Below the pieces are notes generated by a model. It saw only the letters and a list, made by a program, of their open reading frames with translations, was not told the origin of the DNA and did no database searches. A program made the translations under genes and the position numbers. Positions 23,815 through 30,610 of a stretch of DNA of 34,339 bases are shown here, one piece after another. The first letter of the stretch is position 1. The number at the start of each line of letters is the position of its first letter. Source of the DNA: Patescibacteria group bacterium (GTDB lineage Bacteria > Patescibacteriota > Patescibacteriia > JAGPKW01); assembly GCA_021734125.1 (NCBI GenBank), contig JAIPJN010000005.1:1-34339 (forward strand), written 5' to 3'.

Positions 23815-24667
23815 TTTTAAAATTTATATTTAAAGCTAATTTTTTCTTTCCCATTATTGTTTTAATACTTTCTCTACTAGAAATTTTTCTGTATTTTTTT
23901 ATTATATTAGCCTTTTTTTTATTACTTATTTTATTATTTATAATATCAGGTCCACCTATACACCCACCTTTACAATTTAATATATCTATAAATCTGTAAT
24001 TTGTTTTGTTATTATTAATTTTATCTAGTATTTCTATATTTTCTTTTATTCCCTCTGTTATTAGTATTTCATTTTTTTTAAATAATTTTGATATTTTTGA
24101 AGTTTTAGATAATCCTCCTGATATTGGATATATTTTTGTATATTCTCTGATATAAGAATTAAATTTTCTTTTTTTATTTAATTTATTTATATCTATTTTT
24201 TTATAATCAAAAATTTCTTGTAATTCTTTAAAGGTTATAGTTTCATCTACTATATTATTATTGTCTGTTTCTAGTATCCTTTTAGCTTTACATGGAGATA
24301 TAAAAACTATTTTGTAATTAGGATTATGTTTTTTTATAATTTTTGCTGTAGCAATAAGAGGAGAATCATATTTTAATAAGTATTTTTCTAGTTTAGGGTA
24401 TCTATTTTTTATAAGTGTGTTAACAGTTGGACAAGGAGAGGTTATATAATATTTTTGATTTGGGTTCTCTTTTATATATTTTATGTAATAATAATTAGTC
24501 ATTCTTGCTCCAAATGTTAATTCTGTTACTTTAGAAAATCCTAATTTTTTAAGTGCGTTTATAATATTTGGATATTTAAAATCGATAGGGAAGCTTGGAG
24601 CTATTAAACAATATGTTTTTTTATTATTTTTTATTAAACTAAGAACCTTTTTTTGATAAATATTCAT
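23807..24667 (-). CDS. minimal [FeFe]-hydrogenase-like H-cluster domain protein
   Basis: 286 residues matching the C-terminal catalytic domain of [FeFe]-hydrogenases (Fe_hyd_lg_C). The three signature loops are TSPCP (Cys79), SPCKAK (Cys126) and NCKGGCIGGP (Cys232, Cys236), so all four cluster ligands are kept with the right C-x3-C spacing. The usual TSCCP loop has Pro in place of the proton-transfer Cys, as in sensory or poorly understood subgroups. There is no N-terminal ferredoxin part and no PAS domain, and no hydE/F/G maturase is in the window. It may hold only an iron-sulfur cluster and act as a redox sensor or electron carrier; hydrogen turnover is doubtful. It has its own promoter and converges on yebC. 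Confidence 0.8.
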   Translation of the reverse strand: MNIYQKKVLSLIKNNKKTYCLIAPSFPIDFKYPNIINALKKLGFSKVTELTFGARMTNYYYIKYIKENPNQKYYITSPCPTVNTLIKNRYPKLEKYLLKYDSPLIATAKIIKKHNPNYKIVFISPCKAKRILETDNNNIVDETITFKELQEIFDYKKIDINKLNKKRKFNSYIREYTKIYPISGGLSKTSKISKLFKKNEILITEGIKENIEILDKINNNKTNYRFIDILNCKGGCIGGPDIINNKISNKKKANIIKKYRKISSRESIKTIMGKKKLALNINFKTK

Positions 24668-24708
24668 ATTTTTATTAATTTTTAATAACTTTTAATAACT
24701 TTTAATTA

Positions 24709-24717
24709 ATTATAACA
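24709..24717 (-). promoter_or_regulatory. extended -10 promoter of the hydrogenase-like gene
   Basis: On the minus strand TGTTATAAT. Start expected near 24702, giving a leader of about 35 bases made of AAAGTTATTA-like repeats before the ATG. Confidence 0.55.
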
Positions 24718-24763
24718 TTTTTGTAGAACAAAGTGGAACTTAAAGTCCTTAAAATTCAATATC

Positions 24764-24784
24764 AAAAAAGCCATTTTTTTGGCT
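24764..24784 (-). terminator. possible small terminator in the divergent gap
   Basis: On the minus strand AGCCA, six A, TGGCT (24769-24773 with 24780-24784), then a T run. The stem is only five pairs. It lies upstream of the hydrogenase-like promoter in the 290-base gap 24668-24958 and could block antisense transcripts from nrdD. Nothing else clear is seen in the gap except a TATAAT at 24865-24870. Confidence 0.35.
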
Positions 24785-24958
24785 AAAGACGCCTGTGGAT
24801 ATTTATGTTTTATGTCTAATATTAGATTAAAAATTGTTCAAAAAAAATTAAAATATTTTTTATTTATAATGCTATTATATATTTAAAGAGATTGAAAATA
24901 TAATTATTTATTTTTCTGTCTATTGTTGTATATAAATTGTTAATAACTTGTTTATATT

Positions 24959-27073
24959 ATGTCTATAACAAAGGTAAAAAAAAGAAATGGAGCTATAGTT
25001 AATTTTGATATATCAAAAATAGAAAAAGCTATTTTTTTAGCAGCTAAATCTGTTGGTGGAGATAATGAAGATCAATCTAAAGAACTTGCTAAAAAAGTAA
25101 AAGAAGAATTGTTTAATAAATTTGGTGATTCTATACCAACAATAGAAGATATACAAGATACTGTTGAAACTGTTTTAATAGAAAATGGTCATGCTTCTAC
25201 TTCTAAAGCTTATATTAGATATAGAGAAAAAAGAGAAATTGCTAGAAATGAAAAAGATGTTGTTGTAGAAGTTAATAAAACTGTATCTGAATATTTAGAT
25301 AAGTTAGATTGGAGGGTAAATGCTAACTCTAATCAAGGCTACTCTTTAGGTGGTTTAATGCTTAACACTTCTGGTAAAGTTACAGCTAATTATTGGCTTT
25401 CTTGTCTTTATCCTAAAGAAGCTGGAGATTTTCATAGAAATGGAGATTTTCATATACATGATCTTGATATGTTTTCTGGATATTGTGCTGGTTGGAGTCT
25501 TAGAGCTTTACTTGAAGAAGGGTTTAATGGTGTTAGCGATAAAATAGAATCTAATTCACCTAAACATTTAAGTTCTGCTGTTGCCCAAATGATTAATTTT
25601 TTAGGAACTTTGCAAAATGAATGGGCTGGAGCTCAAGCTTTTTCTAGTTTTGATACTTATATGGCTCCTTTTGTGAAAAAGTATGAAATAGAATTAAGAA
25701 AAAAAATAGAAGATAATAAAATTACTTTTCCATCTGAAAAAGAAAAAGAGGAATTTATAGAAAGTGAAGTTTATGATTATGTTTATCAAAATATTCAGTC
25801 TTTTGTTTTTAATTCTAATATACCATCTAGATGGGGAACTCAAACCCCTTTTACTAATATAACTTTAGATTGGACTGTTCCAGAAGATTTAAAGGATAAA
25901 AGGCTAAAATTAGGAGGAAAATATTTTGATTATACTTTTTCTGAATTAAAAAAGGAAATGGATATAATTAATAAAGCTTTTATTAATGTGATGTTAAAAG
26001 GTGATGCTAAGGGTAGAATTTTTACTTTTCCTATTCCTACTTATAATATAACTTCTGATTTTAATTGGGATACTGAAAATGCTAATTTATTATTTGAAAT
26101 GACAGCTAAATATGGAGTTCCTTATTTTCAAAATTTTATAAATTCAGATTTAGATCCAGGAGATGTTAGATCTATGTGTTGTAGATTGCAACTTGATTTA
26201 AAAGAATTAAAAAAGAGAGGTGGAGGTTTATTTGGCTCTTCTGAAATGACAGGTTCTGTTGGTGTTGTTACTATAAATTCAGCAAGAATTGGTTATGTTT
26301 ATAAAGATAATGAAAAAGAATTTTTAAAGAGGCTAGATTATTTAATGGAAGTTGCTAAAAATGTTTTAGAAATAAAAAGAAAGGAAATACAAAAATGGAT
26401 AGATAGAGGTCTTTTTCCTTATACAAAAAGGTATTTAGGTCGATTAAAAAATCATTTTTCTACAATTGGTATTAATGGTTTAAATGAAGCTATTAGAAAT
26501 TTTTATTCTGATTCTGAAAATATAACAACAGAAGAAGGTAAAAAATTTGCTGAAAGAGTTTTAGATCATATGAGAGAAAAGCTTGTAGATTTTCAAGAAG
26601 AAACTGGTAATTTATATAATTTAGAGGCTACTCCAGCAGAAGGCGCTACTTATAGATTTGCAAAAGAAGATCAAAGGAAATATCAAAATATTTTACAAGC
26701 AGGAACAATAGAAGCTCCTTTTTATACAAATTCTTCTCAACTTCCAGTTGGTTATACTGATGATGTTTTTGAAGCTTTAGAAAATCAAGAAAGTTTTCAA
26801 AGAAAATATACAGGAGGAACTGTTTTACATCTTTATACTGGGGAAAGAATGTCTTCTGACACTTGTAAAGTTTTAGTAAAAAAGGTTCTTGAAAAACATA
26901 GAATTCCATATTTAACTATTACTCCTATTTTTTCAATATGTCCTATTCATGGTTATATTCCGGGGGAACATGATTTTTGCCCTATATGTGATAGAGAACT
27001 TGGTATTACTTCAGATTCTGATTTAGATGAAGAGTTTAGAAAAACTTATAGGGACGAAGAAAGTTATAAATAA
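24959..27073 (+). CDS. nrdD: anaerobic (class III) ribonucleotide reductase, main subunit lacking its glycyl-radical tail
   Basis: 704 residues. The N-terminus (about 3-90, VKKRNGAIVNFDISKIEKAI) is an ATP-cone that senses dATP/ATP. The ten-stranded barrel follows, with DFHIHDLDM, PSRWGTQTPFTN, the active-site Cys pair RSMCCRLQLDL (407-408) and GSVGVVTINSARIGY. Near the end is the zinc site CPIHGYIPGEHDFCPICD (Cys661, His664, Cys674, Cys677). A normal NrdD would continue into the loop with the radical Gly, but this frame stops at 27071-27073. The missing piece is the separate gene at 27146. The enzyme makes dNTPs without oxygen. A hairpin spans the stop codon. Confidence 0.95.
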   Translation: MSITKVKKRNGAIVNFDISKIEKAIFLAAKSVGGDNEDQSKELAKKVKEELFNKFGDSIPTIEDIQDTVETVLIENGHASTSKAYIRYREKREIARNEKDVVVEVNKTVSEYLDKLDWRVNANSNQGYSLGGLMLNTSGKVTANYWLSCLYPKEAGDFHRNGDFHIHDLDMFSGYCAGWSLRALLEEGFNGVSDKIESNSPKHLSSAVAQMINFLGTLQNEWAGAQAFSSFDTYMAPFVKKYEIELRKKIEDNKITFPSEKEKEEFIESEVYDYVYQNIQSFVFNSNIPSRWGTQTPFTNITLDWTVPEDLKDKRLKLGGKYFDYTFSELKKEMDIINKAFINVMLKGDAKGRIFTFPIPTYNITSDFNWDTENANLLFEMTAKYGVPYFQNFINSDLDPGDVRSMCCRLQLDLKELKKRGGGLFGSSEMTGSVGVVTINSARIGYVYKDNEKEFLKRLDYLMEVAKNVLEIKRKEIQKWIDRGLFPYTKRYLGRLKNHFSTIGINGLNEAIRNFYSDSENITTEEGKKFAERVLDHMREKLVDFQEETGNLYNLEATPAEGATYRFAKEDQRKYQNILQAGTIEAPFYTNSSQLPVGYTDDVFEALENQESFQRKYTGGTVLHLYTGERMSSDTCKVLVKKVLEKHRIPYLTITPIFSICPIHGYIPGEHDFCPICDRELGITSDSDLDEEFRKTYRDEESYK

Positions 27074-27078
27074 CTTTC
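27059..27078 (+). other. hairpin across the nrdD stop codon
   Basis: GAAAGTTA and TAACTTTC form a perfect 8-pair stem with loop TAAA. The nrdD TAA is the first codon of the 3' arm. No T run follows directly, so it is not a normal terminator. It could stabilise the RNA end or lower expression of the downstream piece. Confidence 0.6.
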
Positions 27079-27145
27079 TGGCTGTTTGGCTTGATTTTTA
27101 TTAAAAAATTTTATTAAATATAATTAATAAATTAAAAAAAGGTAT

Positions 27146-27316
27146 ATGACTATACAAAATAAAAGAACAAAATGTGAAGTTTGGATGAGAACTATGGGTT
27201 ATTATCGTCCTGTTTCACAAATGAACACTGGTAAAAAAGCAGAAGCTTGTTCTAGAAAAACTTTTAGTGTTGTAAATTCCATGAACTCTAGATTTTTAGA
27301 TCAATATTCTGAATAA
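27146..27316 (+). CDS. stand-alone glycyl-radical domain of NrdD (56 residues)
   Basis: ATG to TAA, 56 codons. The product reads KRTKCEVWMRTMGYYRPVSQ, then MNTGKKAEACSRKTF, which corresponds to the C-terminal loop of class III reductases (C-E-V-W-x-R-x-M-G-Y-x-R-P-V, N-x-G-K). Gly18 would be the radical glycine activated by NrdG. It lies 72 bases after the nrdD stop and in the same frame. TAA, TGA, TAA and TAA interrupt the gap, so single readthrough cannot join the two. AAAGG lies three bases before the ATG, a weak ribosome site. Codon use matches the neighbours and the domain is intact, so it looks like a working subunit, similar in idea to the spare-part protein GrcA of Escherichia coli. 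Confidence 0.88.
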   Translation: MTIQNKRTKCEVWMRTMGYYRPVSQMNTGKKAEACSRKTFSVVNSMNSRFLDQYSE

Positions 27317-27327
27317 TTTTTGTTTTT

Positions 27328-27579
27328 ATGTATTATTTACTGTTTACAACTAGTAATTGTTTTAAGTGTCCAAATTTTAAAAAAAATGTTTTAAAAGAAA
27401 TAAATTTTAATGGTGAAGCTTTAGACGAAAGTAATGATGATTTTTTAAGTAGAGCTGAAAAATATTCTGTTATGTCTGTTCCTTCTGTTATTATTTTTAA
27501 AGATAATACACAAAAAGAAGAAATTTTTAGAACATCTGAAGAGTATGATTTTTTAATTTGGGCAAAAAATAATTTATGA
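27328..27579 (+). CDS. thioredoxin/glutaredoxin-like redoxin (NrdH-type role)
   Basis: 83 residues with the fold order of a small glutaredoxin. YYLLFTTSNCFKCPNFKKNV carries the redox pair Cys11-x-x-Cys14, SVPSVIIFK has the cis-Pro, and a C-terminal helix ends the protein. It starts 11 bases after the glycyl-radical gene and overlaps nrdG by ATGA. Some class III reductases (the NrdD2 group) take electrons from such a redoxin instead of formate; the operon position makes that likely here. The actual partner is inferred. Confidence 0.82.
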   Translation: MYYLLFTTSNCFKCPNFKKNVLKEINFNGEALDESNDDFLSRAEKYSVMSVPSVIIFKDNTQKEEIFRTSEEYDFLIWAKNNL

Positions 27580-28286
27580 TAATATCTGGAATACAAAAAT
27601 TTAGCACATTAGATTTTCCTAGTTATGTTAGTTGCATAGTTTTTACACCTTACTGTAATTTTAGATGTAAATATTGTCATAATAGCGAGCTTGTTATTCC
27701 ATCTGAAATAGAAAAAATAAAAAATACTTTTATCCCTGAAGAAGTATTTTTTAATTTTCTTAAAAAAAGAAAAAATAAGCTTGATGGTGTAGTTATAACA
27801 GGTGGTGAACCTACTATGCAATCTGATTTAAAAAATTTTATTTTAAAAATAAAAAAAGAGGGTTTTTTAGTAAAATTAGATACTAACGGAACAGATCCTA
27901 ATTTAATTGCAGATCTTTTGGAAAATGATTTGATTGATTATATAGCTATGGATGTTAAAGCTCCTTTGGATAAATATAAAAAAATTATTGATGTAGATAT
28001 TGATACTAATTTAATAAAAAGAAGTATAGATATAATAAAATCTTCTAGTATAAATCATGAATTTAGAACTACAATAGAAAAGAGTTTACTTGATATTGAT
28101 GATATTATGGAAATTGGAAAATTAATTTCTGGATGTATGAAATATGCTATGCAAAAAGTTAATATACATGAAAATGTTTTAGATAAAAATTATCATTTTT
28201 TAGGTGCTTATACAGATGAGTGGTTTGAGCAAGCTAGAAAAATGCTTGTAGATGAACATTATATAGATAATTGTGAAATCAGGTAA
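27576..28286 (+). CDS. nrdG: anaerobic ribonucleotide reductase activating enzyme (radical SAM)
   Basis: 236 residues. YCNFRCKYCHN (Cys27, Cys31, Cys34) binds the [4Fe-4S] cluster that splits S-adenosylmethionine, preceded by GIQKFSTLDFPSYVSCIVFT as in the NrdG2-type activases. GVVITGGEPTMQ is the SAM-contacting GGE motif, and KLDTNGTDP and YIAMDVKAP follow as usual. It should place the radical on Gly18 of the separate 56-residue protein, so here the activase acts on a small subunit rather than on a fused tail. Last gene of the nrdD operon, overlapping the redoxin gene by 4 bases. Confidence 0.93.
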   Translation: MIISGIQKFSTLDFPSYVSCIVFTPYCNFRCKYCHNSELVIPSEIEKIKNTFIPEEVFFNFLKKRKNKLDGVVITGGEPTMQSDLKNFILKIKKEGFLVKLDTNGTDPNLIADLLENDLIDYIAMDVKAPLDKYKKIIDVDIDTNLIKRSIDIIKSSSINHEFRTTIEKSLLDIDDIMEIGKLISGCMKYAMQKVNIHENVLDKNYHFLGAYTDEWFEQARKMLVDEHYIDNCEIR

Positions 28287-28296
28287 TTTTAAACTG

Positions 28297-28325
28297 TTGT
28301 TTTTTTAGCTTTCGTTTGTTAAAAT
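28297..28325 (+). promoter_or_regulatory. promoter of tRNA-Cys (and perhaps the next gene)
   Basis: TTGTTT (28297-28302), 17-base spacer, TAAAAT (28320-28325), with TGT just before it (extended -10). Start near 28332, ten bases before the tRNA. Confidence 0.6.
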
Positions 28326-28341
28326 AACTCTAAATAATTTT

Positions 28342-28412
28342 GGCGACTTGTCCGAGTGGTTAGGTCAGGGTCTGCAAAACCCTTTACAGCGGTTCAAATC
28401 CGCTAGTCGCCT
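28342..28412 (+). tRNA. tRNA-Cys (anticodon GCA)
   Basis: 71 bases with acceptor GGCGACT / AGTCGCC and discriminator T, as expected for Cys. Anticodon stem AGGGT / ACCCT with loop CTGCAAA gives GCA. T arm GCGG TTCAAAT CCGC. Unlike the other three tRNAs here it lacks an encoded CCA (CCG follows the discriminator). No hairpin terminator follows; a Cys-rich protein gene starts 41 bases downstream. Confidence 0.95.
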
Positions 28413-28452
28413 CCGTTTTTATATTTATTAATTAAAAAGTTAAGTAAAAAAT

Positions 28453-30354
28453 ATGGATAATAATGAAGAGCAAAACAACTTGGAGGAATTAAAAGAAAAG
28501 GATACAAATAAAAATGAAAATAATATTTCTTCTAAAGAAGAAACAGAAGAAATAAAAGAAAATTTAAAATCTAATAAAATTAAAGATTTTTTTACTAAAT
28601 CTAATAATAAAATTAATTTTGAAAGAATCTTTTTAATTTTTTCTTCTTTAGGTTTTCTTGTTTTTTTATTTTTATATTTAAATACTGTAGGTCTATTTTC
28701 TAATATTTCAATAGCATCTTCATATAATGGTGAAAAAGTAAAAGTAGATCTTTATGCTATGAGTCAATGTCCTTATGGTGTTGAAGCTATGAATACTATG
28801 GATTCAGTTTTAGATTCCATGGGTGAAGTTATAGATTATAATATAAATTATATAGTAAATTTAGACGATACTGGTAATTTAACTTCTTTACATGGCGATC
28901 CTGAAGTAAAAGGAAATATAGTTGAACTTTGTGCTAAAGAATATGCTCCAGATAAATATTTAGATATGATTTCTTGTATGAATGAATCATATTCAGAAAT
29001 TCCAGATAATTGGAGAGATTGTGCAGCAGAATCTTTTATTACTTCTTTAGATCAAATTAAAACCTGTTATGAGGGTGAAGAAGGTGAGGAATTATTAAAA
29101 GAAAATATGAAAAAAGCTAATGAATTGCAAGTTGCTGCTAGTCCTACTTTTTATATAAATGATGAAAAATATCAATCAGCAAGAGATGAAGTTAGTATAA
29201 AAAGATTTTTATGTTCTCAAATAGATTATGATTATAAAGCATGTTTTGACATTCCTGCTTGTGTAGTTGATAGTGATTGTGTTGAAGAAGCTGATAAGAT
29301 TGGTAAATGCATAACAGAAGGAGATGAATCATATTGTGAATATTATGATCCTGAAACTATAGACCTTACAATTTTAAATGATGAAAGATGTGAAGATTGT
29401 GCTTTTGCAGATCAAGTTGTAGCTTCTCTTTCGCAAATATTTAAAGGCCTTAATATAGAAAAGATTGATTATAATACTGAAGAGGGAAAGAAAATATACG
29501 AAGAAAATGATTTAGAATTTTTACCATCTTTCTTATTTGCAGAAAATGTTAAGGGTGGAGAGGGATATCAAAATGTACAAAATTATTTATATGAAAAAGG
29601 TGAATATTTAGAACTTGCTGTTGGTTCAGAATTTAACCCATCTTTAGAAATATGTGATAATTCTAAAGACGATACAGGAAATGGTTTAGTAGATTGTTTA
29701 GATCCTGATTGTTCTTCTGCTCTTGTATGTAGACAAGAAATAGCTAAAAACTTAGATGTTTTTGTTATGAGTGATTGTCCTTATGGAACTCAAGCTTTAG
29801 ATGCTTTAAAAGAAGTGAATGAAAATTTTAAAGACGATAACATTAATATAAATGTTAATTATATAGGGGATCATTATACTGAAGAAGAATTTAATAATTT
29901 AAATGATATTGCTAAGGGTATGTGTGAACAAAGATCTAACGATAAATATTATTGTTCTCTTCATGGTGGATATGAGGTTGAAGAAGATATTAGGAGTTTA
30001 TGTGTAAATAATTATTATCCTGATAAATTTTTAGAATATACTTGGTGTAGAATTGATCAAGGTATAAAAGATGGTGATTATGCAGAATGTTTTAATGGAA
30101 GAATGGATGTTGCCACAATAGATAATTGTGTTTCTTCTTCTGAAGGTACTTATTTATTTGAACAAAATACTCAAATTGCTAAAGATTTAAATATTGGAGC
30201 TAGTCCTACTTGGGTTGTAAATAATAAATATGAAGAGTCTGGGGTAGATGCAAATGCTATAAAACAGGCTTTTTGTAAATATAATTTAAATATTGAAGCT
30301 TGTGAGAATGAATTGAGTTCTACTGCAACTTCTGCTGATGCTTCTTGTAGTTAG
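28453..30354 (+). CDS. membrane-anchored protein with DsbA-like and thioredoxin-like domains
   Basis: 633 residues with 27 Cys. A charged cytoplasmic start leads to one membrane helix at about 57-77, and the rest lies outside. Domain 1 (about 97-260) is DsbA-like: VDLYAMSQCPYGVEAM, then ASPTFYIND. The middle (about 300-400) looks like a short thioredoxin fold with DERCEDC. Near 400-425, EICDNSKDDTGNGLVDCLDP is a Cys/Asp-rich metal-binding-like repeat known from surface proteins. Domain 2 (about 430-615) repeats the DsbA type: VFVMSDCPYGTQALD and ASPTWVVNNKY. Both DsbA domains have CPYG instead of CxxC, so they keep only one Cys of the redox pair and may bind or isomerise rather than oxidise. 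Probably involved in folding disulfide-rich surface proteins; substrates unknown. Confidence 0.8.
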   Translation: MDNNEEQNNLEELKEKDTNKNENNISSKEETEEIKENLKSNKIKDFFTKSNNKINFERIFLIFSSLGFLVFLFLYLNTVGLFSNISIASSYNGEKVKVDLYAMSQCPYGVEAMNTMDSVLDSMGEVIDYNINYIVNLDDTGNLTSLHGDPEVKGNIVELCAKEYAPDKYLDMISCMNESYSEIPDNWRDCAAESFITSLDQIKTCYEGEEGEELLKENMKKANELQVAASPTFYINDEKYQSARDEVSIKRFLCSQIDYDYKACFDIPACVVDSDCVEEADKIGKCITEGDESYCEYYDPETIDLTILNDERCEDCAFADQVVASLSQIFKGLNIEKIDYNTEEGKKIYEENDLEFLPSFLFAENVKGGEGYQNVQNYLYEKGEYLELAVGSEFNPSLEICDNSKDDTGNGLVDCLDPDCSSALVCRQEIAKNLDVFVMSDCPYGTQALDALKEVNENFKDDNININVNYIGDHYTEEEFNNLNDIAKGMCEQRSNDKYYCSLHGGYEVEEDIRSLCVNNYYPDKFLEYTWCRIDQGIKDGDYAECFNGRMDVATIDNCVSSSEGTYLFEQNTQIAKDLNIGASPTWVVNNKYEESGVDANAIKQAFCKYNLNIEACENELSSTATSADASCS

Positions 30355-30393
30355 TAAAAATATTGTATGTGATAATGTACACCCAGTAAAAAT

Positions 30394-30427
30394 AAAATCG
30401 TCCATTTAAATAAATGGGCGATTTTTT
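30394..30427. terminator. bidirectional terminator between the DsbA-like gene and tRNA-Met
   Basis: AAAATCGTCCATTT pairs with AAATGGGCGATTTT (30394-30407 with 30412-30425, one G-T pair), loop AAAT. T residues follow on the plus strand. On the minus strand it starts immediately after the tRNA CCA and ends in TTTTATTTTT, so it serves both genes. Confidence 0.85.
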
Positions 30428-30501
30428 GGTTGCGGGAGTAGGATTTGAACCTACGACCTTCTGGTTATGAGCCAGACGAGCTGCCACTGCTCCATCCCGC
30501 T
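30427..30501 (-). tRNA. tRNA-Met (anticodon CAT), initiator-like
   Basis: 75 bases including encoded CCA. On the minus strand the acceptor is AGCGGGA / TCCCGCA: position 1 (A) faces A72 and cannot pair, the hallmark of bacterial initiator tRNA (usually C-A). Anticodon stem TCTGG / CCAGA with loop CTCATAA. Only two of the three G-C pairs that mark initiators next to the loop are present; the third is T-A. D arm GAGC/GCTC and T arm GTAGG TTCAAAT CCTAC. Called initiator because of the 1-72 mismatch. Confidence 0.9.
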
Positions 30502-30517
30502 ATATATTAACTTTTTC

Positions 30518-30546
30518 ATGCTAATATAATTATCTTCTTTTGTCAA
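30518..30546 (-). promoter_or_regulatory. promoter of tRNA-Met
   Basis: On the minus strand a perfect TTGACA (30541-30546), 17-base spacer, then TAGCAT (30518-30523). Start near 30511, ten bases before the tRNA. It has the best -35 box in the window. Confidence 0.7.
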
Positions 30547-30571
30547 ATTTTAGTTTACTTATAATTTTATA

Positions 30572-30580
30572 TGTTATAAT
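30572..30580 (+). promoter_or_regulatory. extended -10 promoter of metG-ruvA-murE
   Basis: TGTTATAAT, identical to three other boxes in the window. Start near 30587 gives a leader of about 24 bases. It diverges from the tRNA-Met promoter. Confidence 0.6.
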
Positions 30581-30610
30581 GTATTTAATTATTAACCCTT
30601 TAACTTATAT

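Noticed and set aside
24793-24802. DnaA box or replication origin in the gap before nrdD
   Set aside because: Only one near-match (TGTGGATAT) and no cluster, dnaA or dnaN gene.
24841-24958. NrdR operator before nrdD
   Set aside because: No pair of ACAC-type palindromic boxes was found; only general A/T-rich sequence.
27071-27145. Stop-codon readthrough or selenocysteine joining nrdD to its tail
   Set aside because: Although the frame is the same, TAA, TGA, TAA and TAA lie between, and the small ORF has its own ATG.
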